From: Yeosuana marina
Lineage (GTDB): Bacteria; Bacteroidota; Bacteroidia; Flavobacteriales; Flavobacteriaceae
Direction: 5' to 3'
Assembly: GCF_011762485.1 (NCBI RefSeq)
Contig: NZ_JAAKGI010000039.1
Location: forward strand, 1-64,000
DNA: 64,000 bases
Below the pieces are notes generated by a model. The model ran no database searches, had not been told where the DNA came from, and was given only the letters and a program-made list of their open reading frames with translations. Shown piece by piece: positions 33,039 to 40,755 of the stretch. The first letter of the stretch is position 1, and each line of letters opens with the position of its first letter. A program made the translations under genes and the position numbers.

Positions 33039-33674
33039 CTAATCTATTAACCCTTTTTCTATCGCAATTCGTATCAAACCAGCTGTGTTGCGAACACCTA
33101 ATTTTTGGATGAGATTATTTCGATGGCTTTCTACTGTTTTAGTACTTATAAAAAGGATATCTGCAATTTCTTGATTTATATATTCTTTAGAGATAAGGTC
33201 AAGAACTTCTTTTTCTCTACGGGTCAATTTAGGAATAAAAGTTATTTGCGAAGGATTGCCAATGCTATCATTGAGTAGTATATCTTGAATACTTCTTGGC
33301 AAATATTTACCTCCTTTATATACAGTAGTAATGGCAGTAATTAATTCTTGTTTATCTGTGTTTTTTAATAAATACCCTTTAGCTCCATTTCTAAGCATAT
33401 TTTTTATAAATCCTGTCTCGCTATAATTAGATAAGGCTATAATTGCTAATTCGGGGTGTATTTTGGTAAGTTCTTTACACAAATCAATTCCGTTACTATC
33501 AGTTAAATTAATATCTAATAATAACACATGGGGTACATTGTTAGAAATATTATCTAATAATTGTTGACCTCTACTATAGGTGTCAATTATTTTAATGCTA
33601 TCTGAGTCTTCGAGCATCGTTTCTATACCTCTCAACACCATATTATGATCATCTAAAATAGCAACTTTTATCAT
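33039..33674 (-). CDS. LuxR/NarL-type response regulator
   Basis: A 211-residue response regulator. The receiver domain has D8-D9 (ILDDH), the phosphorylated D54 (LLLDINLTDS) and a lysine in KGYLLKNTDK. A LuxR-type helix-turn-helix follows (LTRREKEVLDLISKEYINQEIADIL split, then STKTVESHRNNLIQKL). It overlaps the kinase gene by 4 bases and is its cognate partner. Its probable targets are the two promoters sharing the motif at 32897 and 40069. Confidence 0.95.
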   Translation of the reverse strand: MIKVAILDDHNMVLRGIETMLEDSDSIKIIDTYSRGQQLLDNISNNVPHVLLLDINLTDSNGIDLCKELTKIHPELAIIALSNYSETGFIKNMLRNGAKGYLLKNTDKQELITAITTVYKGGKYLPRSIQDILLNDSIGNPSQITFIPKLTRREKEVLDLISKEYINQEIADILFISTKTVESHRNNLIQKLGVRNTAGLIRIAIEKGLID

Positions 33675-35590
33675 TTTTTTTTGATTTTATTTAAATCGAT
33701 TTCAATACTAAAAGTTGTACCCTTCTTACTCGAACTGATATCTAGATTCGCTTTTAAAAAATTGACCCGTGATTTTATGTTTTGCAGCCCTATTCCATTC
33801 TCAGAAGAATTCGTATCAAATCCTTGACCATTATCTTCAACGGTAATAATTAGTTTATCTTCATGATTATTTAGTTGTACCAATGCTTCTGTCGCATTAG
33901 CATGCTTTATTACATTATGTATTAATTCTTGAATAATTCGATAAATAGCTGTTTCATTTTCACTTTTTAATGATAATCTATTTCCAAAATATTGAAAACT
34001 GATATTTAGAGAATTGGAGGCATTTTGTTTCGAACAGAATTGCTGAATGGCCTCTACCAAATCGAAATTATGTAAGGATGGGGGTGCAAGGTTATGTGAA
34101 ATTCTTCGTACTTGTTCTACGGCATTATCTAACATGCTTATAGCGTCATCATAAAAAATCTTTTCCTTTTTCGAAAATTTGTTAGGTTCGATGGAACTTA
34201 TCTTATACTTTATAACTGCTAAATCCCCGTTAATACCATCGTGAAGGTCTTGTGCCAATCTATTACGCTCCTTTTCCTCACCGTCAATTAAAGCTTCTAA
34301 TTTTAACACCTCTTGTTGGGTTTGTAATGCTAATATTTCATTATTTTTTAATTTTTGCCGTTGCCTGTAGAACAGCCAAAGACCAATGCTACCTAATAAA
34401 AAAAAGATGCCACTACCTAAGGCTATGTTATATTGATTCTTCTTTTTTAGAATATCATTTTCTTGTTCTTGTAATTGTAGTTTTTGTAATGCGATTTCGT
34501 TATCTTTTTTTTTGGTTTCGTATTGAATTGTAAGATTCGAAATTATTTGATTACTCTCTTGGCTTAAAATGCTGTCATTAAGTTTAATAAACTTTTCTGC
34601 GTAATTATAAGCCCTTCTGTAATTTTGTTTTTTAGCATATAATTCAGATAAACTTAATAAAACATTTCTTTGAGTTCCATTTAAATTTATTTTTTTTGCA
34701 AGCTCATAAGATTTCAAATTATAGTACTCTGAGTTATCAAAATTGCCAATTTTAAAATAAATATCTCCAAGTAAATTCAAACAATAAGACATTTCATTTT
34801 CTAAGTTTGTATTATGTAAATTGTCATATGCTTCTAAAGCATATTTTAATGAATTAGTATAGTCTTCTGCATAGTTTAAATAATATTCTGATAAGTTTTT
34901 AGCTAAATGATATTTAGTTTGGGGGTTATTTAGTTCTATTACCAACGGTTCAATTTCTTTTAATTGATTAAATGCTTCATTTGGTTGTTTTTGATTTAAA
35001 TATAATAATCCCAAATTCAATCCAATAGCAGCAATTTTAGCTTTAATATTTGCTTCTTTTGATAATTTTAATCCAACTTTACTATATTCTTCAGCTTTTG
35101 TATACTGCTTAAGATCCATAAAAATCATTCCTAAATTTTGATTAATAGTGATTAGAGCTATTGTATCATTTAAAGTAGTTAAGTAGGGCATGGCAAGAAT
35201 GTATTTCTCTGTTGCTTTCGAATATTCTGACGTATGTGTGAACATAGTGCCAAGATTCGCATAACTAGTGCCAATTCCTTTATTATAATTCAATTGCTTT
35301 GCAATCTTAAGACTTTGCTCACCGTAAATAATTGCTTTATCATACTCATTGGAATAAAACCAAACATAGGCTAAGTTTAAGTATGCATCATATTCTCCCA
35401 TTTTAAAATTAACTTGTTTTGCATGCTCAATGATTTTTTGGTACAGTGAATCTGCTTTTTTTGGCTCAGTAAACCTTAATTCTTTAGCAACTTTGAGATT
35501 TTTATTAATAGAAATTGTATCATTCTGGGCATGAATATTTACAAAAAATAAAATCAGATAAAATGAAAAAAAGAAGAAGTTAGGCTTCAT
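33671..35590 (-). CDS. TPR sensor histidine kinase (HisKA_3 type)
   Basis: A 639-residue kinase. A signal peptide (ending VNIHAQ) precedes about seven tetratricopeptide repeats in the periplasm (residues 35-360). A single membrane helix (YNIALGSGIFFLLGSIGLWL) is followed by a coiled coil, the HisKA_3 dimerisation box with H450 (RLAQDLHDGINGDL), and a HATPase_c domain with DNGQGFD and NGIGLQNI. It is the NarL/DegS-type partner of the regulator at 33039. The TPR domain implies that the signal is a protein or peptide partner, perhaps one of the lipoproteins of the same operon. Confidence 0.93.
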   Translation of the reverse strand: MKPNFFFFSFYLILFFVNIHAQNDTISINKNLKVAKELRFTEPKKADSLYQKIIEHAKQVNFKMGEYDAYLNLAYVWFYSNEYDKAIIYGEQSLKIAKQLNYNKGIGTSYANLGTMFTHTSEYSKATEKYILAMPYLTTLNDTIALITINQNLGMIFMDLKQYTKAEEYSKVGLKLSKEANIKAKIAAIGLNLGLLYLNQKQPNEAFNQLKEIEPLVIELNNPQTKYHLAKNLSEYYLNYAEDYTNSLKYALEAYDNLHNTNLENEMSYCLNLLGDIYFKIGNFDNSEYYNLKSYELAKKINLNGTQRNVLLSLSELYAKKQNYRRAYNYAEKFIKLNDSILSQESNQIISNLTIQYETKKKDNEIALQKLQLQEQENDILKKKNQYNIALGSGIFFLLGSIGLWLFYRQRQKLKNNEILALQTQQEVLKLEALIDGEEKERNRLAQDLHDGINGDLAVIKYKISSIEPNKFSKKEKIFYDDAISMLDNAVEQVRRISHNLAPPSLHNFDLVEAIQQFCSKQNASNSLNISFQYFGNRLSLKSENETAIYRIIQELIHNVIKHANATEALVQLNNHEDKLIITVEDNGQGFDTNSSENGIGLQNIKSRVNFLKANLDISSSKKGTTFSIEIDLNKIKKK

Positions 35591-35642
35591 AATGGGTTGA
35601 TTATCATATTATAAATATACAGATTTGAATTTATATTCTTAT

Positions 35643-36554
35643 TTATTCACAATCGGGTGAGTATTTGCCAGAATCTTTATAGGTTCTAAAATAGCGTTCG
35701 CCATTTAAATAGGTTTTATCGTCTTCATCAATGGTAATTATATAGTCGTAAATTTCACCATTGTAAAAGTTTAATTGCAATATAGTTTGATTTTGTTTTT
35801 TTAGCATCCTCCAAGTTCCCGCCCCTTGCTTGTTGTTTCCTCCATAACCAGAACTCTCGCCTGTATCCATAGAAACACTGCTTACAGACGAATGTTTAAA
35901 ATAACCCTCGCCGCAAAGGTCTATGGTAGTGCGATTGTTATAACCACCACCAGATGTACTGTAAGATTCCATGTAGGTTAAGCGACAGTTTTTAAATATT
36001 TTACTCAATCCAATAGATTCCTCTTGTGTTGAATTAATAATTGTTTGTGTTTTTGGATTATAGAACATAACAGATGCCGTTACCATAAGTCCTGCGGTTT
36101 TAAGATCTTCTGTAAACTGGGTAGTTTCTGCGGCACATAAAATAGTTAGTCCGTACCCATATGGGTTTATCATGCCTACAATTAGAGCCTTGGTAGGTTT
36201 TGTATCTATAGTTCCTGTGTATAAACCTGCAATGGCATTATCCATAATTTTTTCTACACCATTTATAGGTGTTAGAAGTGTGTTTTTGCTGATTTGAAAG
36301 CCATTTTTTGCTTCTTGCTCCATGTCTGCAATGCTATGTTCATCATGGGTGATTATTAATACAACACCTTCAGTTTCTGAAGATGTAATTGCAAATCCCG
36401 ATGCCACTTTGTTACCTACCCAACCTTCGGGCACATGAAAAGAAATACCAAAATTAGGGTAGTCTACTTTGCTAGTTTCTTGAGCATTCAAAGTTTGCAT
36501 TTCACAAAATAGCAATAAAACAATGCCGCTATATAAGCTTATAATAATTTTCAT
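35643..36554 (-). CDS. Secreted protein of unknown function
   Basis: A 303-residue exported protein (signal peptide ending LNAQ). The first half, with YPNFGISFHVPEGWVGNKVA, resembles domains of 'PsbP/DcrB-like' secreted proteins. The second half is a glycine/serine-rich beta domain (STSGGGYNNRTTIDLCGEGYF, split here, ending YLNGERYFRTYKDSG) that I have seen in Bacteroidetes secreted proteins but cannot name. It lies 10 bases behind the LRR lipoprotein gene and 52 bases before the kinase gene. Confidence 0.75.
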   Translation of the reverse strand: MKIIISLYSGIVLLLFCEMQTLNAQETSKVDYPNFGISFHVPEGWVGNKVASGFAITSSETEGVVLIITHDEHSIADMEQEAKNGFQISKNTLLTPINGVEKIMDNAIAGLYTGTIDTKPTKALIVGMINPYGYGLTILCAAETTQFTEDLKTAGLMVTASVMFYNPKTQTIINSTQEESIGLSKIFKNCRLTYMESYSTSGGGYNNRTTIDLCGEGYFKHSSVSSVSMDTGESSGYGGNNKQGAGTWRMLKKQNQTILQLNFYNGEIYDYIITIDEDDKTYLNGERYFRTYKDSGKYSPDCE

Positions 36555-36564
36555 TTTTATTTAA

Positions 36565-38145
36565 TTACTGGCAGGTTGTTTGACTATCTAATTTAACATT
36601 TGTCCCTGTATTTGCCAGATTGCATATTTCTGTAGAAATGGCAAATAAATCAGGATTTAATGTCAGGTCTAAAACCGTTAAATTGATTAGGTTTTTTATT
36701 TCAAGGGGAACAGCTATCAAATCGTTATTCTTAAAAGATAATTCTTCTAAATTAGAAAGTAAGCCTATACTACTACTTATCGACTGAACATCATTATTAT
36801 CAAGATATAGCCTTTTTAATGCGGTCAATTTTGAAATATTGGAGGGTACAAATTTTATGGAATTATCATTTAAATTTAGATATAGAAGATTAATTAATAC
36901 TTCAATTTGGCTTGGTATTGACGTTATTTGGTTAGTGTCTAAGCGTAAATTGATTAGACTAGGAATTTGAAAAAGAATAGTAGATATACTAGTGAAATTA
37001 TTAGAGGAGAGGTCTAGTATTTTTAAAACTGAAACTTGTTTTAATTCATCTGGCAAAGCAGTTAATTGGTTATCATTTAAATATAATGTAGTTAACTGAC
37101 TAAGGTTTCCAATTTCTGGGGGTAATGATGAAAGATTTAATCTACTCAGAGATAAGACCTCTAGATTTGAAAGTTGCCAAACGACCCCAGGAACAGATGT
37201 AAAATCATTATTATTTATATACAAAACTTTCAGATTTGTAAGATCTTTAAACTCTTGTGGCAAATTGGTAAGTGAATTGCTGAATATAAATAAGGTTACT
37301 AAATTTGATAATTTCCCTATTTCGGAAGGCAATATTGTGAGATTTGATGCATTGATTTTTAAAAAATTAACTTTGCCTTCATTATCTAAATCAACACCAA
37401 TCCAATTATCAATTTCAGGGTCATTCAAATCCCAGCCAAGGGTGTTGTTAGGATTGGCATTATATATAGCTGTTAGAGCATCTCTGTCGGTAAACCTAAT
37501 TTCTAAGATTACTTGATAGTCTACTGACGAACCATCTTCGGCAGTAACAGTATAAACAACAGGGCGACTAAAATCTTTAGCTACAATTGGGCTAACAGAG
37601 GCATCAGGAGACACTTCAATACTTGGTTTCAATAATGCTGCATTGGCACTATATGTAACCATAGCCATTATGGTTTTATTTTCTTCGTCAACGCTTGCTA
37701 TTATAGTTTCATCACCATATAATTGGTTATTCTCTTTTTTAAAGGCAAAACTTAAAATTTGTTTCGCGCTGTTAAGTGCGATGCCAACCGTTACCTTATA
37801 AGTGGTTTTTGTACCGTTTTCGGCAGTAATGGTATAATCGACCGGAGCTGAAAAATCTTTTGACCCTGATTCATTGACAGTAGCTTTGTCAGAAACTACT
37901 ATAGTGGGTGTTAAAGATTTTACATCAGTACCATTGGCTACTATTGCACTAATTGTTTTATTAGTTTCGTTTATTACCGCGGTAACGTCTTCGGTAATCA
38001 CATTATTATCAACTGCTTTAAAAACAAAACTGGTAATTTGTTTGGCACTGCTTTTTGTAGGTTCTTGAACAGCATCATCTTTATTACAAGATGCCACGGT
38101 CATTAATAATACAGTGATTAATAAATATAAATATTGCTTTTTCAT
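36565..38145 (-). CDS. Leucine-rich-repeat lipoprotein 2
   Basis: A 526-residue lipoprotein (MKKQYLYLLITVLLMTVASC; MKKQ is chosen over an upstream in-frame ATG at 38175 because it gives a proper signal peptide). Two Ig-like DUF5018-type modules (about 30-215) are followed by a 'DRDALTAIYNANPNNTLGWD' cap and about 11 leucine-rich repeats of 23 residues (260-510) of the LPxEIGxLxNLxxLxL type. It is a paralogue of the next gene, with an extra Ig-like module. It is likely a surface-anchored binding or adhesion protein. Confidence 0.88.
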   Translation of the reverse strand: MKKQYLYLLITVLLMTVASCNKDDAVQEPTKSSAKQITSFVFKAVDNNVITEDVTAVINETNKTISAIVANGTDVKSLTPTIVVSDKATVNESGSKDFSAPVDYTITAENGTKTTYKVTVGIALNSAKQILSFAFKKENNQLYGDETIIASVDEENKTIMAMVTYSANAALLKPSIEVSPDASVSPIVAKDFSRPVVYTVTAEDGSSVDYQVILEIRFTDRDALTAIYNANPNNTLGWDLNDPEIDNWIGVDLDNEGKVNFLKINASNLTILPSEIGKLSNLVTLFIFSNSLTNLPQEFKDLTNLKVLYINNNDFTSVPGVVWQLSNLEVLSLSRLNLSSLPPEIGNLSQLTTLYLNDNQLTALPDELKQVSVLKILDLSSNNFTSISTILFQIPSLINLRLDTNQITSIPSQIEVLINLLYLNLNDNSIKFVPSNISKLTALKRLYLDNNDVQSISSSIGLLSNLEELSFKNNDLIAVPLEIKNLINLTVLDLTLNPDLFAISTEICNLANTGTNVKLDSQTTCQ

Positions 38146-38165
38146 TTTTAACGATTTAAGTTTTT

Positions 38166-39536
38166 TTACTCGCACTTAACATCTGGGTCAAGTTGAATTT
38201 CTGTTCCTGTATCCTCTAATTTGCATACTTCTTGAGGTATGCTGGTCAACAAATTTGTGGTTAAATACAATCTTCTAAGATTTGTTAGGTTACCTATTTC
38301 TATTGGAATTTTAGCTAACTTATTGTTGTTCAGAACTAAAAAGCCTAGATCTTCTAGCTGTCCTAATTCCTTGGGTATTAAAGTTAATAGGTTGTTTGAA
38401 ACGAATAGGTCCTTTAATGACACCATATTTTCTATTTCTGTTGGTAATAAGGTTAAATTATTAAAATCAACCCTTAAATTATCTAGTTTTATTAATTTTC
38501 CAATTTCTGGAGGTAAGGCGGTTAATTGATTTTTTTCCAATCGAAGTACAATTAATTCGGAAAGATCACCAATTTGAGTAGGTAGCTCAGTTAGTTTATT
38601 ATCATCCAAGCTTAAATACTTTAGATTACTCAATTCTCCTATTTCAGGTGGAAGTATATTTAAATTATTTCCTTGCAATTGAAGACCAACTAATCCTTTT
38701 AAGTTTCCTATAGTTGAAGGAAGTGATTTTAAGTTGTTAAATGGAAAATTTAACTCTACTAAAGCTTTTAAGTTTCCTATTTCAAATGGTAATTTGGAGA
38801 GCGAATTATTGCTTACAGAAAAATACGCCAGATTAAATAATTGACCTATCTCGGCGGGTAATGAGACTAAATTGTTTTTATCTATCCCAAGTTCTAATAA
38901 ATTATTAAGTTTACCAATTTCAGGAGGTAGTGAACTTAATTTATTTGTATACAACTCTAACTTTTGCAAATGGTAAAGACGTTTTATTTCAGAAGGTATT
39001 TTTTCGATTTCGTGATTAGACAAGTTCAATTGAAAAACATGTCCTTCTTCATTTGTACTAACCCCTTGACAATTATTGATATCAGGATCGTTTAAATCCC
39101 AATCGAGCGTGTTATTTGGGTTTGCGTTATAAATGGCTATTAAAGCATCTCTCTCGGTAAGAGTAATTTCTAATATTACTTGATAATCTATAGTAGTACC
39201 ATCTTCAGCTGTAAGAGTATAGACCACAGGATTGCTAAAATCTTTTGCTCCTGTTTGATCTATAACTGCTTTTTCAGAAACTACAATGGTAGGTGTTAAT
39301 GATGTGACATCAGTACCATTGGCAACTATACCACTAATTGTTTTATTAGTTTCGTTTATTACCGCTGTAACATCTTCGGTAATCGCATTATTATCAACTG
39401 CTTTAAATACAAAACTGGTAATTTGTTTGGCACTGCTTTTTACTGATTTCTGAATACCATTGTCATCGTCTTTACTGCAAGAAGTCATTGTCAATGCCAA
39501 TGTGGAAACGAACATGTATATTAATTGCTTTTTCAT
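38166..39536 (-). CDS. Leucine-rich-repeat lipoprotein 1
   Basis: A 456-residue lipoprotein (lipobox LTMTSC). One Ig-like DUF5018-type module (about 30-130) precedes about 13 leucine-rich repeats of 23 residues (LPPEIGKLNNLLELGIDKN and relatives). The Ig-like module is nearly identical to the first module of the neighbouring paralogue (KSSAKQITSFVFKAVDNN in both), which shows a recent tandem duplication or gene conversion. The shared codon sequence extends over about 250 bases. Both end in a short Cys-containing tail. Confidence 0.88.
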   Translation of the reverse strand: MKKQLIYMFVSTLALTMTSCSKDDDNGIQKSVKSSAKQITSFVFKAVDNNAITEDVTAVINETNKTISGIVANGTDVTSLTPTIVVSEKAVIDQTGAKDFSNPVVYTLTAEDGTTIDYQVILEITLTERDALIAIYNANPNNTLDWDLNDPDINNCQGVSTNEEGHVFQLNLSNHEIEKIPSEIKRLYHLQKLELYTNKLSSLPPEIGKLNNLLELGIDKNNLVSLPAEIGQLFNLAYFSVSNNSLSKLPFEIGNLKALVELNFPFNNLKSLPSTIGNLKGLVGLQLQGNNLNILPPEIGELSNLKYLSLDDNKLTELPTQIGDLSELIVLRLEKNQLTALPPEIGKLIKLDNLRVDFNNLTLLPTEIENMVSLKDLFVSNNLLTLIPKELGQLEDLGFLVLNNNKLAKIPIEIGNLTNLRRLYLTTNLLTSIPQEVCKLEDTGTEIQLDPDVKCE

Positions 39537-39570
39537 AATTGTATATGTTAAGTGTGTAGTATTATTTTTT

Positions 39571-40044
39571 TTAGTTTACTCGAACAAACTCGGTATATTT
39601 TTCGCCTTCATCAACTAGTTCAATAATCCGCATTGTATTATTCGCATTCGAAAATGTTACGACATCAGGTGTTTGTGAGTCGCTTTCGCTTTGCTGAGTG
39701 TTTGCATTAAAATAATTAAAGCTAAATTGATATTGCCCTGTAGTGAATTTTACCCAAGTACCATCTATTATATAACTCTCGTCTGGCACACAACCTCCTC
39801 CTAATTCATCATGAAATTCGATATAAGTAAAGTTTCCATTTGCAGTTAAGGTATATCTGCTGGTTTGCTCGCAAGTTGTCTTTTCAAACACCTCTGGTGT
39901 TCCGTCACTGGCAAAACCTGCTTCTCTAACTGGTTTCCAAGTACCTATTATTAAATCTTCGTTTTGATTAATAGTGGTTTCTTTTGAGCAAGAAACTGCA
40001 CCTATTAATAATAATATGTAACATATAACATCTATTTTTTTCAT
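39571..40044 (-). CDS. Lipocalin-like lipoprotein
   Basis: A 157-residue lipoprotein (lipobox GAVSC). The pattern DLIIGTWKPVRE near the mature N-terminus, CEQTSRYTLTANGNFTYIEF and GTWVKF is typical of Bacteroidetes lipocalin-like domains, which form small beta-barrels. It is the first gene of the operon running to 33039 and is preceded by the motif at 40069. The ligand is unknown. Confidence 0.82.
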   Translation of the reverse strand: MKKIDVICYILLLIGAVSCSKETTINQNEDLIIGTWKPVREAGFASDGTPEVFEKTTCEQTSRYTLTANGNFTYIEFHDELGGGCVPDESYIIDGTWVKFTTGQYQFSFNYFNANTQQSESDSQTPDVVTFSNANNTMRIIELVDEGEKYTEFVRVN

Positions 40045-40068
40045 AATACTTGGGCATTAAATTATAGA

Positions 40069-40124
40069 TGCAAGTTGATTATAATACTACTTTAATACAT
40101 CAGGTAAACTATGTGATTTTAAAA
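40069..40124 (-). promoter_or_regulatory. Shared upstream motif, copy 2
   Basis: TGCAAGTTG..., AATACATCAGGTAAACTATG, TGATTTTAAAA, matching 32897-32952 over most positions, including spacing. The start of the lipocalin-like gene is 25 bases away, as in copy 1 (28 bases), so position relative to the gene is conserved as well. Confidence 0.6.
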
Positions 40125-40435
40125 CCTAGGGTTTTACCTAGTTTGTTGGTTTTCATTTAAACACCTTTGGATTAAGGTTAATGAAGATTATAAATTTGTA
40201 AATGTTGAAAGTTTAAAAAAAAGATAAAAAAACATAATGAAACTTATAAAAAATTTCATTGCTTTAAGAAATTCTGAAGCGGCACTTTAATATGAGAGTT
40301 ATATAGATTTAACTTTTTCAGATGGTTAAATTTTATATATCAGAAAATATAATAAGGAATTTATTACTTGTTATTTTAATTTTAGCGATTCATCACATAA
40401 AGCACTAAATTTATCTAACTCTGAAATGACTAATC

Positions 40436-40500
40436 GGTTCGACATTTTTTCTGTTAGCTCTACTTGTAGAACCTTCAGCCTTTGTGGTTGGAGGTTTTTA
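40436..40500 (+). repeat. Dispersed terminator-like repeat, copy B
   Basis: GGTTCGACATTTTTTCTGTT, GCTCTACTTGTAGAACC, then a hairpin AACCTTCAGCC / GGTTGGAGGTT and a T run. Same order and orientation as copies A and C. No gene ends just upstream on this strand, so here it does not serve an obvious transcript. Confidence 0.7.
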
Positions 40501-40523
40501 TCATTTAATCTTCTGCTCAAGGC

Positions 40524-40558
40524 GGGACTTGAATCTTTAAAATTATTTGATTTTGATA
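40524..40558. repeat. Second dispersed repeat, copy 1
   Basis: GGGACTTGAATCTTTAAAAT then TATTTGATTTTGATA. Related copies are at 56029-56058 and 60608-60640. In one frame it encodes ESLKLFDFD, which may be the remnant of a duplicated gene end. Confidence 0.5.
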
Positions 40559-40755
40559 AATGGAGTGATTTATAAAACTTAAGAATAAAAGTTATTTTAG
40601 TTATGACCGAACCTAATTTTGTGTTAATAGAAAAATTATATTGCAAATGCATTTTATAAAAATGTCATAAGTTATTGCTTATTGTAAATACCATAAGTAA
40701 AAATCAAATTTTAATTTAAAAATCTTTAATTTAGAAATCTGCACAAAAATAAGAA

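Larger units (their letters stand above)
40045..40755. other. Intergenic region with motif and repeats
   Basis: This 711-base stretch contains the shared promoter motif (40069-40124), copy B of the dispersed terminator-like repeat (40436-40500) and copy 1 of the second repeat (40524-40558). A minus-strand frame at 40371-40652 is the antisense of these repeats and is not a gene. Confidence 0.6.

Noticed and set aside
37265..39536. CRISPR array (regular repeats in the LRR genes)
   Set aside because: The periodicity of 69 bases is the 23-residue leucine-rich repeat in frame; the repeats are not identical and there are no spacers or cas genes.
40371..40652. 93-codon minus-strand frame
   Set aside because: It is the antisense of the two dispersed repeats, and the same repeats occur elsewhere without this frame.
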